DNA of 64,000 nucleotides from Aspidapion aeneum (taxonomy: Eukaryota > Arthropoda > Insecta > Coleoptera > Brentidae). This document shows positions 23,339-35,520 of this stretch, piece by piece. The position numbers were made by a program, and so were the translations under genes. The stretch spans positions 15,384,087 to 15,448,086 of the forward strand of contig OY755038.1 in assembly GCA_963576565.1 (NCBI GenBank). The letters run 5' to 3'. The notes below the pieces were generated by a model. The model was given only the letters and a program-made list of their open reading frames with translations, did no database searches and had not been told where the DNA came from. The stretch's first letter is position 1; each line of letters opens with the position of its first letter.

Positions 23339-24248
23339 CTGTTATTGCACAAGTATTTAATATAAAGGGGAACTATAAAATAATTAAAATTTCGTAAAGC
23401 CGTTAAGTTTGTGGAGGCGGTGCAGAGTTATATCGGAATAAAAATATTAAATATTGTAGGCAAAAATATAATTGTAAGGGTTGTTAGCTCCCGCTAAATT
23501 TCGCGGTTGTTTATATATATTTTTAAAAACACACAATTGTATGAAGGACAAAGCGCATTTCGCGTATTTGGACATGCGCACCAACGATCAGGGAGATCCT
23601 TGTGGACCGCCTCGAGAAAATGGCGTGTTAATTTCGTTCTCCAACTATTTCAAATATCTACACCTGAAAGTGCTCGATTTTTGTGTACTGAAGCATAGAA
23701 CTAGAAACTTCAGCCCTTCAGCTACGTGGTGACATCATTAGATCCAATCAGGGGCCCCTTGGAAGTGGAGAATTTGGCTGCAAAACTGGTGAGTGCCTTT
23801 GATTCTGATTACCGTTGTGTGACACAAATAAATTTACCTATGGACGTTTGATTATTTCGTAATTTCATATCAACATATTTATGTTTGCTCGTGCTTTCAT
23901 TAATTAAATATTTACAGTCCATTGCATTTATCGTTTTTCTTACCGCGAGTTAACAAGGGTTTTAAAATCACACTTATTTCGGCAGAGTTTTGCATGCATC
24001 TTTTTGCATGTTTAAGAACAGACTTAAATGCACCACGCATTTAGAATCCCATTGCGATAGGTGAAACGGTTCTAGACAAAATAATGTATTAAAACATTAG
24101 TAAAATTAGGTATCCTGGGCATGTTTTCTGAGGGTTGTTGTAAAATTTACCCCTTGGGTACAGGTTATATGTTGGTTGATCCGTGCCTTGGGTGCTACAA
24201 AAGTTTTCAGCAGAAAAGTATCATAACAAATACATTTCATGTAAAAAA
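23339..24248. other. No recognised gene
   Basis: Contains a less AT-rich stretch at about 23480-23790 with an 83-codon open frame (23481-23732) and a GTGAGT donor-like site near 23790. Nothing in the translation is recognisable. Could be host or TE; left unassigned. Confidence 0.3.
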
Positions 24249-24542
24249 AGCCAAGTATGCGAAATTGTTATTCCGTAAAAAAAATTGAGATAAAAGTAAA
24301 GCCAAGTTCTCCAATACAAATTTCAAAGGTTCTTACTAGTTTGGAAATGTTTTTTAAACTTTGCTATTCCAGCCAAAGTTCTTATGTTCAATTTGGCATT
24401 GTGCCTAAGAGTTATTTGCAGCCGTAATAGCCAAGTTTAGAAAAACTAGGAAAAACCTTTCATTTTGAAATTTGTATTAGAGAACTTGGTTTTACTTATA
24501 TCTCAATTCTTTTTACGAAATACCAGTTTCGCGTACTTGGCT
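24249..24542. repeat. Inverted-repeat element, AGCCAAGTA ends
   Basis: Arms of about 85 bp (AGCCAAGTATGCGAAATTGT... and its inverse ending GCGTACTTGGCT) around a 100-bp centre. No clear TSD. Confidence 0.65.
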
Positions 24543-24639
24543 ATTTTTTTAGGATTTGGATAAAACTTAAGTTTTAAAGTACGGAATATTGTTTAAAACT
24601 CTTGCAATGCCTTATTAAAAATTTTAAGGTTTTTTTTTA

Positions 24640-25063
24640 TTTTTTCCTATGGTTTTATCATAGTTCCTATCAGCCTTCTAAAGCTCAGCTCTCTAGCGTT
24701 CATGGAAGTGGGCAATGTTACTTTTACATAACTTTACGTTTATAGGGGAGGAAAGTAAATAAAAATTTTGGTGTATTAATTTTTTTTTCCTATAGTTTTA
24801 TCATAGTTCCTATCATTCTTTCAAAGCTCAGCTCTCTAGCATTTCTGGAAGTGGGCAATGTTACTTTTATATAACTTTACATTTAGAGAGGATGGAAGTT
24901 ATGTAAAATTTTTTAATTTTCTTCTATAGCTTTATCATAGTTTCTATCGGCCTTCCAAAGCTCAGCTCTCTAGCGTTTCTTTTATATAACTTTACATTTA
25001 TAGGGGAGGAAAGCAAGTTAAAATGTTGGGGTTTTTTCCTACAGTTTTATCATATTTCCTAAC
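24640..25063 (+). repeat. Tandem repeat, about 135-142-bp unit, interrupted by an insertion
   Basis: Three units share AAAGCTCAGCTCTCTAGCG, GTGGGCAATGTTACTTTTA and TTTTATCATAGTTCCTATC. The array resumes at 26733 after the 1665-bp long-TIR element, which shows that the element inserted into it. Confidence 0.75.
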
Positions 25064-26728
25064 CACAGTGTACCTGAATGAAGTATAGGTTACATAAAAA
25101 TGGTTTCAAAAACTAATTGCACATTTTGAATATAGACTCTTTCCTGACTTCAGAGCCATATTCTTATAAATCCTAGCTGATCCTCTTCTCGAAATTTTAT
25201 CAATTTTTTGCAATTTTTCTAGTTAGTCTAGGCGCTGGTTCCTGTCACGTGTGACCTAATATGTGCGCTCAGTTTGACTACGAGGATTTATTAAGCACCC
25301 ATAGGACTATAAAAAAAGTTTGGTCACGGGGTCGAACTCATGGTCGTTTGGCTGCCATCTTTGAAAATGGCCGCCAAATTGATAGATTTTTCGTCTGGGC
25401 GTATCTCCCTACCCAGTGGTCCGATTTTAATTTTTTAAAGCCTCTTTTACTCCTTTTTTAAAGCAAACTAATTTTGTTATTACAAATTTTTTGATAAATT
25501 AAGTAGTTTTTGAGATATACCAAGATCATTAGTATTTCCGCTCGCAAAATAATTAAAATAAATAAAAATAAAATTATTGACATTTGTTTTTTTTGTTAGA
25601 TAAAAGGCTTTAAACCTTTAACAGAAGATGATATTGACTTTATGTTTTTAAAGTTCGATGGATGGTACCCTAAGACTGCCTTAAAAGGGTGGTTTCTAAA
25701 ACTGTTCACAAGATTAAAGAAAACGTGAATTTGCAGCGAACCGATGCATCCTAGCGAAAAATGATAAAATTAATTTTTTATAGCACTTTTAATTGCGCTT
25801 CTTTTGATGTATCATTCAGCATCCTAGCTTTTATAGTTAGCTGTACAACCCAGCTAAAATATACAATTTTGTAAATATTCCATATTTTCGCTCCAAAATC
25901 GATTTTTTTCTTAAAAATTGTAAAAGATATGACAACGATCAGAAGAAGCGGAATTAAAAGTACTATAAAAAATTATTCTTGACGTTTTTCGGTAGGATGC
26001 ATCGTTTCGCTGCAAATTCACTTTGTCTATAAACTTGTGAGCAGATTTAGAAATCACCCTCTTTAAGGAAGTCTTTAGGGGTACCATCCATCAAACTTTA
26101 AAATCATAAAGTCAAAATCCTCTTCTGTGAAAGGGTTAAAGCACAAAGAATACTTACTTTGTGGTTAAATCCTTCTATGTAACAAAAAAAAACAAATAAT
26201 ATTGTAGCTACAATAAAATAAGCATTTGTATAATTTAAATTTTTTTGCGAGCGGAAATACTAATAATCTTGGTCAATCTCAAAAACTACTTAATTTATTC
26301 AAAAATGTGTAATGAGAAAATTTATTTGCCATTAAAAAAGGAACATGGCAAGCTAAAAAATTAAAATCTGATCACTGGGTAGGGAGGTACGCCTAAACAA
26401 AAAAATCTATCAATTTGGCGGCCATTTTCAAAGAGGGCTGCCAAACGACCATGAGTTCGACCACGTGACCAAATTTTTTAATTACTCCTATGGATGCTTA
26501 ATAATGCCCCGCTGTCAAACTGAGCGCATATATTAGGTCACACGTAACAGGAGCCAGCGCCTAGACTAACTAGAAAAATGACAAAAAACTGATAAAAATT
26601 CGAGAAGAGGATCAGCTAGGATTTATATGAATATGGCTCTAAACTCAGGAAATAGTCCATATTCAATATGTGCAATTAGTTTTTGGAACCATTTTTATGT
26701 AACCTATACTTCATTCAGGCACACTGTG
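25064..26728. mobile_element. Long-TIR element with CACAGTG ends, copy 1
   Basis: 1665 bp; the two halves are inverted copies over roughly 600-700 bp, starting CACAGTGTACCTGAATGAAG. Flanked by TAAC (25060-25063 and 26729-26732). No transposase, only short shadow frames. A second copy lies at 60690-62114. A 4-bp TSD with CAC ends is compatible with Chapaev-type elements, but this is inference. Confidence 0.85.
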
Positions 26729-26732
26729 TAAC

Positions 26733-27235
26733 AGTCTACCAAAGCTCAGCTCTCTAGCGCTTCTGGAAGTGGGCAATGTTACTTTTACATAACTTTACAT
26801 TTATAAGGGTTGGGAGGGGAGTAAATTAGAATTTTGAGGTTTTTTGATTGTTTCCAAGGATTTGATCACAATTTCTATCACTGTGCCAAATTTCAGCTTT
26901 GTCGCATGTCTGGAAGAACAGTAGAAATATGATGATCTATATATGAATGAGTAGGGGAGTGAGTGAGTGAGTGGCAATTTCAACGTTTTTTGAAATTTCG
27001 TAGCTACTTTACTGCTTTATGGATATGAAACTTGAAGGGATTGTTAACTCTATAAGGGTCTTCGACTGTACCAAGTTTGAGTTTCGTAGCTCATTCCGAA
27101 GTAGAGTTTTAAATAGGTAAAATATGGGCTGAAATGTTTCAAGAAAAGATGGTACAGCAGTATCCGCGCGAACTTGGCGGGGCACGCCTCGAAAACAAAA
27201 TCGACATGTTTGAGCATTTTTTAAAATTTGCATAA
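26733..27235 (+). repeat. Continuation of the CTCAGCTCTCTAGCG repeat and a linked repeat
   Basis: Resumes with CCAAAGCTCAGCTCTCTAGC, then GAGTGAGTGAGTGAGTGG and GAAATTTCGTAGCTACTTTA. The same order is found inverted at 18.62-19.03 kb. Confidence 0.6.
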
Positions 27236-27399
27236 AAGATATCCAAAAACACCTCTGTTGCCTTTAAGTTAAAACACCCTGTATATTTTTCCTAATAATT
27301 TATATTATATTAAAAAAATTTGTCAAATTAAAAAAACATAGATAATATAATAGTTTAATGCAAAGACGCTGTATTGAGGTGAATGATTGAAAATAGCTA

Positions 27400-27720
27400 T
27401 TTTCCTAACAAGTGCGGAAAATCGGTTTTTTCGCCCGCAAATGGCGTTGACAGAACGATCCGTTGCAAGCGAGTTCTGTCAAACATTTTACTGCGGAAAA
27501 TAGGTTTCTGCAAACGTTAGGAACAATTGTTTGTCTACGAGCGTGAGGGAGACATAAAAAATAATAAAATTATAAGAAAAATAAACCAAAACACATCTAT
27601 TTAAAATACACCATACATTTCCGTTTGACATTTCTGCGCGGAAAGTTTTTCCACACTAGTGGGGCAAAGTAGAATTTTCCGCTCTAAATATAGCGTAGAA
27701 AACACATTTTCCACAACGTC
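27400..27720. repeat. GTGCGGAAAA palindrome cluster
   Basis: Several half-palindromes (AAGTGCGGAAAATCGG, TACTGCGGAAAATAGG, TGCGCGGAAAGTTTTTCCAC) around an inverted GACAGAAC...GTTCTGTC pair. Related to 15.8-16.5 kb. Confidence 0.5.
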
Positions 27721-27781
27721 ATAGAAAAAATAAATTCTTTAGATTGTTTCAATTATTGATATCATGTTTACACTTCCTTAT

Positions 27782-28393
27782 CCAAGGCCAACACAAAAAT
27801 AAAGGCCACGACGCTGAAAAAATCAGCTGTTCTCCCGGGGCTGAATTTTACATTGGGTCTTATGGGAGGTCAGACGTTTTTTTATGATATTTTCAAAATG
27901 GCACTTCAGATTTCCGCAAAATTTCAGTGAAATATTCTCAGACACCATCCCGATATTCCAACAAAGGTTTGTAAGGAAGCAACATGATTAAAAGGTTAAA
28001 ATCTTCAAGATTTAGCATTCCTTTTTTTGAATTCAAATTACCCACCATGTACCACATGCCAACTGTTATATTTGACATGTATTTGACTTTGTCATATGTG
28101 ATTATCACATTCGCTTCTACTTTAAACTTAATTTTTGTGTAAGCTAATGAAGCGGCTATGAAAAATTAGGGCTTACTATACATTTAAAAAAAATTGTTCT
28201 GCCAGAATAAAGTAAAAACAATCTCAAAAACGGCTTTATTTTAAAAAAAATCAAATATCTATGAACCGTCATTCCAACTTCAATATTTTAAAGACAATCA
28301 GCTGTGTCGTAACGTGACCATCAAAAAAAAATCAGCCCCGGATGTGACGTCAACAAAGTGGAGGATCGTGGCCCGTCCATTTTGATAGCCCTG
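27782..28393 (-). mobile_element. CAGGG element, copy D
   Basis: 612 bp in reverse orientation (CCAAGGCCAACAC... to ...GATAGCCCTG). Flanked by CCTTAT (27776-27781 and 28394-28399). Colinear with copy A. Confidence 0.87.
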
Positions 28394-28744
28394 CCTTATC
28401 ATTATATATATTAATTAAATGAAAATTACATTATTGCCTAAAATGGAAAAAATCTTGTACAATTATAGGTATGAGTAGTTTTTTGTTCTTATTTTTCTTT
28501 ATTCTTTGTTACGCATCAAAGGTATTTTTATTACAGTACAACTGCTACAGACCGGACACACATCAAATAAAAAAAAAAAAATCTATTTAAACCTAATAGT
28601 TTTAAAAAGAAAATTAATTGTTGAAAGTTGCCTGTTGTTTCTGAATGTTTATTTTATAGTGCTCATATAGGTATAATAAAATATCATTCTTCTACAGTCC
28701 AAGATATTTTGTCCGTTTTTGCCCGTTTGGAATTTACAATTTTT

Positions 28745-28881
28745 AGCTCACACATATACTATACTATAGTAGTGTGAGCTATGGTGATCCTAACTTTTTC
28801 GAGAAAAAAAAGTTGCTCCGATTTCAAAAATTTTTACATATCTTTGCGTTTCAGATGATTTTGAAACTTTTTTGTTCCGCC

Positions 28882-28915
<34 letters not shown>

Positions 28916-29480
28916 ATGTCTGTAACGACCAACGCGCATAACTCAAAAACCGCTTGGCCGATTTTATTGAAATTTGGTACCTAGGCTGGGTTTTGGGCCG
29001 AGATGGTCACATTTAAAAATGAACAAAATCCACCGAACACAAACCAAATAAAAGGGGGTGGGGGTAGATTTCAAAAATTAGAGTTTAAGTGAAAATATGG
29101 CGTGTGTGATATCAAACGAAAGGTAATTGAGTCTGGAGTTAAACAAAATACATTTTAATTTATTTAAAAAAAAGGATGGGGGTATATTTCAAAAATTAAA
29201 GTTTAAGTGAAAATATGGCGTGTGTGATATCAAACGAAAGGTAATTGAGTCCGGAGTTTAACAAAATACATTTTAGTTTTTGTTTTTTTTAAGGGTTGGG
29301 GTAGATTTCAAAAATTTGAGTTTAAGTCAAAACATGGCTTGTGTGGTATCAAACAAAAAGTAATTTAGTCTGGAGTTGAATAAAATATATTTTAGTTTTT
29401 AGTTATATTAGCTCACACGTACACTATAGCTATAGTACCTAGTGTGAGCTTAGGGGCCCATATATTGGCAGAGTATTTTA
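28745..29480 (+). mobile_element. Hairpin-ended CTGT-microsatellite element, copy 1
   Basis: Starts with the palindrome AGCTCACACATATAC...GTGTGAGCT, then (CTGT)n, a constant ACCAACGCGCATAACTCAAA block, three to four ~115-bp tandem units each with GTGTGATATCAAACGAAAGG, a second AGCTCACAC palindrome (29410-29450) and TTGGCAGAGTATTTTA. Open frames made of RQTDRQTD are microsatellite translation. Copies 2 and 3 at 31384 and 40294. Confidence 0.8.
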
Positions 29481-29609
29481 AATTTCGGACGTTTTGACAA
29501 AACTGCAATAAATTTGTTTTGCCATATAACCTTTCTTTTTGGACCGATTTCAATAAATAGTAACTCATTTGATAAAGTTTTTAAGATGACAAGCGTTGTA
29601 AAAGTTTAT

Positions 29610-30360
29610 ACTACTACTTCTATGTCGGTTTAGAACGCTCTTCTACGTTGTCCGACGCCTATTCTCCACCTCCTTCGATCCTGACAATCATCTTCTGTCA
29701 GATTTTTTTGACTCATTGATCCTTCGATTTACTGTTGCCATTCTAGTTTAGGACTCCGTCTTTTTCTGTGCCCTATTGGTTGCCATTCTAGAACCTGCTT
29801 TGATAATCTTTCGTCGTTTATCCGTTATACATGGCTGTACCATATCAGTTGCCTTTTAGCAATGTCATCCGTTATGCTTCCCTCGATTTCCATTCTTTCT
29901 TTTATGATCTTATTTCTTATGTGATCTATTCGACACTTTCCATTTTTGTTTTGTATTTTTCTGTTACGCGACAAGTCTATTCCATACAACAGTGTGCTTT
30001 TTACTATTGTTTCTATATGTTAAATTTTACATTCCTTTTTATCTCTTTGCACCATAAAATACTGTTAAGACATCCAATAACCTTTTTCGTTTTTATTATT
30101 CTTTTTTCCAGTTCTTTACAGTATTTTCCTGTATTATCAAATGTGACACCGGAGTATAGATACTCATTGCACTCATTGTTTGTCCATTGTCTAGTTCTAA
30201 GTCACTGGATTCATTTCCAATACATAAGTACTCTGTTTTGTCCACGTTCACCGTAAATTGCCACTTTTGGTATTCTTAATTTTCTCATCATATACTCCAT
30301 GTCTTCTTTATCATTAGCTACAATTACTTGGTCGTCAGCAAACTGTAGTGTGTATATGGT
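29610..30360 (-). pseudogene. Non-LTR reverse-transcriptase relic
   Basis: Minus-strand fragments in shifting frames: LQFADDQVIVANDKEDMEYM (motif C, FADD; 30230-30350), VNVDKTEYLCIGNESSDLE-like text, TFDNTGKYCKELEKR and, nearer the 3-prime end, VLEWQPIGHRKRRSP. This order is that of the RT palm/thumb and C-terminal tail of RTE/R2-like non-LTR retrotransposons. Many frameshifts and stops; clearly dead. A plus-strand 141-codon frame over it is a shadow. Confidence 0.75.
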
Positions 30361-30362
30361 AA

Positions 30363-30370
<8 letters not shown>

Positions 30371-30410
<40 letters not shown>
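30371..30410. repeat. (TA)20 microsatellite
   Basis: Forty bases of uninterrupted TA, abutting the RT relic. Confidence 0.95.
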
Positions 30411-30411
<1 letters not shown>

Positions 30412-30724
30412 TCAAATAACTTTTTTAATCCTTGATTAATTTTATTAAGTAATACACTACCGTACGTGGTTAAGATGTCTTGTGTTTGGTTTTATTACAG
30501 TAGCGCACTTAAAATATTATTAGAGTGGGGAAAAATATCTGTTTTAAATCATCTTGAATTATCTTTGCACAAAAATTACTCGTGACATAAAATCTGAGGT
30601 TTCTTTTTTCAACGAGAATTTTTTTAAAACTTTATTTATTAAATTTATACTTAAGTAGTTAAACTTTTTGTGCTTTTTACGGAATAAAATCGAACATGGT
30701 TAAATTTTTATAAATTAACATATT

Positions 30725-31379
30725 TTTTGAAGTTGATCCGATATGTAGAAGTTTGTTAAAATTGAATCCTTATATTTATTACAAACTTACAAGTAAAGTT
30801 AAATAACGTTTCCGTCATTATTATCTTTGATTTTTTGTGCTATAATGTAAAGCAAAATATTTTTGAGGTTGTGTTATAGACGCCTTTATTTTTTATTATA
30901 ACAATAACAAAAATATATAGTTTTAACCTAAACCCATTCTACAACAGCATTCCCCAAATGATGCTGAATTGATTTGCGCTACTTAAATATCAAAATAAAA
31001 TTTTCTTACCGCTTTAGTTTAATATTTAATACCAACAATCAACTCAGCGTTGACAACCTGTTCGAAGTTGCGATGGAAAGATTTTATGTATTTGTTCCCC
31101 AAATGATGAGTGTAGTCGTACAACTTTCTTGATAAGTAAAATTAACGTTTACTTAAAATTTATTGTGAGCCTTGTAGGAATTTATAAACATTACCGATTC
31201 TAATTAGACTTTAAAATATAGATTGTTAAACTTAATTGATTTTAATATGTTTTGTGCACATTTGAACTTCCCTTGTTGAGTTATGGAAGCATTCTCCAAA
31301 TGATTTTTAAACCATAGAAACCAAGGCATTTCAGAGTCAATATATATTATCAATAGAAACTTAAAATCTATACAGGGTT
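30725..31379 (+). repeat. CCCCAAATGATG repeat, copy 1
   Basis: First of three direct copies (others at 32466-33190 and 33289-33797). Landmarks: GAAGTTGATCCGATATGTAG, CAGCATTCCCCAAATGATGC, TTCCCCAAATGATGAGTGT, ATGGAAGCATTCTCCAAATG and AAACTTAAAATCTATACAGG. No protein. Confidence 0.75.
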
Positions 31380-31383
31380 TTTT

Positions 31384-32144
31384 AGCTCACACATATACTA
31401 TACTATAGTAGTGTGAGCTATGGTGATCCTAATTTTTTCGAGAAAAAAAAAGTTGCTCCGATTTCAAAAATTTTTATATATCTTTGCGTTTCAGATGATT
31501 TTGAAACTTTTTTGTTGCGCCGTCTGTCTGTCTGTCTGTCGGTCTGTCTGTATGTCTGTCTCTCTGTCTGTCTGTCTGTATGTCTGTAACGACCAACGCG
31601 CATAACTCAAAAACCGCTTGGCCGATTTTAATGAAATTTGGTACCTAGGCTGGGTCTTGGGTCGAGATGGTCCCATTTAAAAATGAACAAAATCCACCGA
31701 ACAAAAACCAAATAAAAGGGTGGGGGTAGATTTCAAAAATTAGAGTTTATGTGAAAATATGGCGTGTGTGATATCAAACGAAAGGTAATTGTGTCTGCAG
31801 TTAAACAAAATACATTTTAATTTATTTAAAAAAAAAGAGTGGGGGTTTATTTTAAAAATTAGAGTTTAAGTAAAAATATGGCGTGTGTGATATCAAACGA
31901 AAGGTAATTGAGTCCGGAGTTTAACAAAATACATTTTAGTTTTTTGTTTTTTTTAAGGGTGGGGGTAGATTTCAAAAATTTGAGTTTAAGTCAAAACATG
32001 GCTTGTGTGGTATCAAACAAAAGGTAATTTAGTCTGGAGTTAAATAAAATATATTTCAGTTTTTAGTTATATTAGCTCACACGTACACTATAACTATAGT
32101 ACCTAGTGTGACCTTAGGGGCCCATATATTGGCAGAGTATTTTA
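31384..32144 (+). mobile_element. Hairpin-ended CTGT element, copy 2
   Basis: Same layout as 28745-29480. It sits immediately after copy 1 of the CCCCAAATGATG repeat, separating it from copy 2. Second palindrome slightly decayed (GTGTGACC). Confidence 0.8.
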
Positions 32145-32465
32145 ATTTGACATTTCTGTGTGGAAAAATTCTAATTTAACTTAACTAATCAACTATACTT
32201 TTGTTACTTCCATAAAGCATCCTAGAATAAATACACTTAGATTGTACCCAGTAAATCTCTCAAAAATTTACAAAAATTAATTTTCAAAAATAATATTACA
32301 AATAAAAATTTCCAAAAATTCTAAAAAAATTGAAATTTCAAAATTAAAAAAAATATTGAGAATTTTAATAATTAAAAATTAAAAAAAAATACATTTCAAA
32401 TATTTTTAAATCTTTCAAAATTCGGAAAAACTTTCAAAAATTTTATGATAAATTAACATAATTTT

Positions 32466-33190
32466 TTTATGAAGTTGATCCGATATGTAGAAGTTTGTCA
32501 AAATTAAATTTCTATATTTAAAAAGTTGCAAGTAAAGTTAAATAAACGCTTGTGATAAAATAAGGCTTATTTACGTTCGTCATATCGCAGAACGTTCCCG
32601 AAATGACCTTTCGCAAAATGACGTTTCCGCCATTATTATCTTTGATTTTTTGTGCTATAATGTAAAGCAAAATATTTTTTAGGTTGTTTTATAGACGCCT
32701 TAATTTTTTATTATAACAATGACAAAAATATATAGTTTTAACCTAAACACATTCTACAACAGCATTCCCCAAATGATGCTGAATTGATTTGCGCTACTTA
32801 AATATCATAATAAAATTTGCTTACCGCTTTAGTTTAATATTTAATACCAACAATCAACCTAGTCCAGCACCATCTAGCACTTTCAATAAAAAATATTTTA
32901 TGTATTTTTTCCCCAAATGATGAGTGAGGTCGTACAACTTTCTTGATAAGTAAAATTAACATTTACCTAAAATTTCTTGTGAACCTTGTGGGAATTCATA
33001 AACATTACCGATTCTAATTAGACTTTAAAATATAGATTGTTAAACGTAATTGATTTTAATATGTTTTGTGCCCATTTGAACTTCCCTTGTTGAGTTAGGG
33101 AAGCATTCCCCAAATGATTTTTAAACCATAGAAACCAAGGCATTTCAGAGGCAATATATATTATCAATAGAAACTTAAAATCTATACAGG
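32466..33190 (+). repeat. CCCCAAATGATG repeat, copy 2
   Basis: Colinear with 30725-31379 apart from a small insertion (GACGTTTCCGCC region) and substitutions. Confidence 0.75.
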
Positions 33191-33288
33191 TTTTTTTTAA
33201 TTTGACATTTACTGTACTTTTGTTACTTCTCATAAAGCATCCTAGAACAAATACACCTCTAAAAAATTTACAAAAATATATTTAGGTT

Positions 33289-33797
33289 AGGTTAAAACTA
33301 AACACATTCTACAACAGCATTCCCCAAATGATGCTGAATTGATGTACGCTACTTAAATATCAAAATAAAATTTGCTTACCGCTTTAGTTTAATATTTAAT
33401 ACCAACAATCAACTCAGCGTTGACAACCTGTTCGAAGTTGCAATGTAAACACTTTCAATAAAAAACATTTTAATATTTTATGTATTTGTTCCCCAAATGA
33501 TGAGTGTGGTCGTACAACTTTCTCGATAAGTAAAATTAACGTTTACTTAAAATTTATTGTGAACCTTGTGAGAATTCATAAACCTTACCGATTCTAATTA
33601 GACTTTAAAATATAGATTGTTATATGATATATGATTATTATGATATGAACTTAATTGATTTTAATATGTTTTGTGCCCATTTGAACTTCCTTTATTAAGT
33701 TATGGAAGCGTTTCCCAAATGATTTTTACACCATATTAACAAAGGCATTTCAAAGGCAATATTGTCAATAGAAACTTAAAATCTATACAGGTTTTTT
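33289..33797 (+). repeat. CCCCAAATGATG repeat, copy 3 (5-prime truncated)
   Basis: Begins inside the unit at AAACTAAACACATTCTACAA and runs to AAATCTATACAGG. Confidence 0.75.
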
Positions 33798-33799
33798 TT

Positions 33800-34610
33800 T
33801 AAATTTCAGATTTCTGTGCGGAAATTTTTTTCACTCTAGTGCGTTTGCAATAAAAATAGTCTGGAAATTCACATATTTCACACGCTGGCTGGTAGAAAAA
33901 TATTTTATTTTCTTACCAATCATAAAAAATGTCTTTGTATTCGATGTCAGCACTGAACTAATTTACTGTATTTTTGTTATTTCTCATAAAGCATCCTAGA
34001 GCAGATACACTTAGATTGTACCCTATGAAAACAAGAAATGATAAGAAATTCAGTACACTTGAACTAAAATCTAGCCATACAATATAAATATTACTTCACT
34101 TCTGTTGTTGAACTGTTCATATCAGAGAAGAAAAAAATCTATGTCAAAACAATAGAGCGAAGAAAAAACAAAAGTTAACAAGGAAATAATGATTAGCCCG
34201 ACTGCTGAACTATAATTAAGTAGGGGAAAGGCGGGCAGTTTGAAAAACGGGCATGTTAAAAATGGTGAAATTTCTTGCTCCACAATTTTAAAGGTGTGAT
34301 TCATATTTAGAAAAGCAAAGCTGAGCTGTTTCAAAAGTGACGTTCATCTTATAGCCAGTTTACAAGTAGGGTAAGTTGGGTTAAATGCATCCCCAAATTA
34401 CTATAATTTGACTTTGGTGTGTCATAACTACAACATATAAACTTTTTCAAATTTGCAGAACATGAAAACAAAGCTCAATTAATAGCCAATTATTGTTGTA
34501 AACATATACTGGCCAAAGTTTGTTTTAAGAGAATAACAGTTATAAATAATTGGATCCATAACGGATCTGATATCTTCCTGCCATGGCTGCGCGGACGAGG
34601 AAGGTAAAAA
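33800..34610. other. No gene seen; repeat fragments
   Basis: AT-rich, with fragments such as GTAGGGGAAAGGCGGGCAGT (compare GTAGGGGAAATTGGGGCACG at 21307) and, at 34552-34610, a solo GGATCCATAACGGATCTGAT end of the 'GACGATATTGCTA' family. Confidence 0.4.
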
Positions 34611-34617
34611 TATATTG

Positions 34618-34890
34618 TCAGGGGTGCGCATTTACCCCATGCACCAGGGAAATGCCTACATGTTTGCTCTTTTGCTGTATAAAGCTGCGCAAATTCACTA
34701 AACTAGCAAATGCGTAAAATTATATTAAATATACCTAGTATATTTTGCAAATGTTAAATTTCGGAAAAGTCTTTGTTTTTCAGCGGAAAAATTTTGTTTA
34801 AAATAACAATTTAATGTTTTAATAGAAGTTTACTGAAGTAATTAAAAAAGATTTAAACGAAGATTAAACTTAAATTTTAACAGAAACTAG
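34618..34890. repeat. Repeat inverted relative to 38.33-38.61 kb
   Basis: CGCATTTACCCCATGCACC, CTACATGTTTGCT, TAAAATTATATTAAATATA and TTTCAGCGGAAAAATTTTG recur in reverse at 38330-38605. They could be two ends of one composite element or two opposite copies. Confidence 0.55.
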
Positions 34891-34963
34891 TATAAATTAT
34901 ACTAATTAAATTTAAATACTTAAAGTGAAAAAAAAAGCTACACATAATGTCGTAGTACCTATA

Positions 34964-35520
34964 CAGGGTGTCCCATAAATTAGGAGCCATAGTCTAACAG
35001 GTGATAGAGGAGGTCATGTCTGATAAAAAAGTCCCTATAATGCATGGTTTTTTGATAACTTTTTCAAAAAACGCAGTAAAAACATGAAATTGGGTAAAGT
35101 CGTGTATCAGAACAAGAGCAATAAATTGAAATAGAAGTTATTTTGAAAAAAATTAGTCGGTCAATTTTTTTTAGAAAAAACAACAAGCCTTTAGCGACAC
35201 ATAATAATAAATTAGATATTATTAATATTTTTTAAAAGAATAAGTAAGTAAATGATTATTTTTTATACATTTTTGGAGGTAATTTTGACAGCCTGTATCT
35301 TCTTAACTTGTAATTTTATTAAAAAAAGGAGTATCACATTTTTGAATTGCAATTAGCTGTCTGTTTTTTGCAAAACCCTTTTTTCCCCACGCCTCTAACA
35401 TTAAAAATCCTATATCTTAAAAACAGATGTGTGTTGACCCCATGTTATATGAACTTTTTTTTCGGAAATAACCTCCTCTATCACCTGCTGCACTATGGCC
35501 CCCAAGTTATGGACACCCTG
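34964..35520. mobile_element. CAGGGTGTCC-ended MITE
   Basis: 557 bp, from CAGGGTGTCCCATAAATTAG to ...AAGTTATGGACACCCTG; the first ~55 bp at each end are imperfect inverted repeats (AGGTGATAGAGGAGGT / ACCTCCTCTATCACCT). No transposase and no convincing TSD. Confidence 0.7.

Noticed and set aside
23481..23732. 83-codon open frame as a gene
   Set aside because: No recognisable domain and no supporting splice partner; left as unassigned sequence.
25064..26728. Transib assignment based on CACAGTG ends
   Set aside because: The target duplications are 4 bp (TAAC, TATA), not the 5 bp expected for Transib.
29831..30256. 141-codon plus-strand hydrophobic protein
   Set aside because: It is the antisense of a dead reverse transcriptase containing FADD and downstream motifs.
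31418..31676. RQTDRQTD / VCLSVCLSV proteins (also near 40331)
   Set aside because: These are translations of CTGT microsatellite in the hairpin-ended element.
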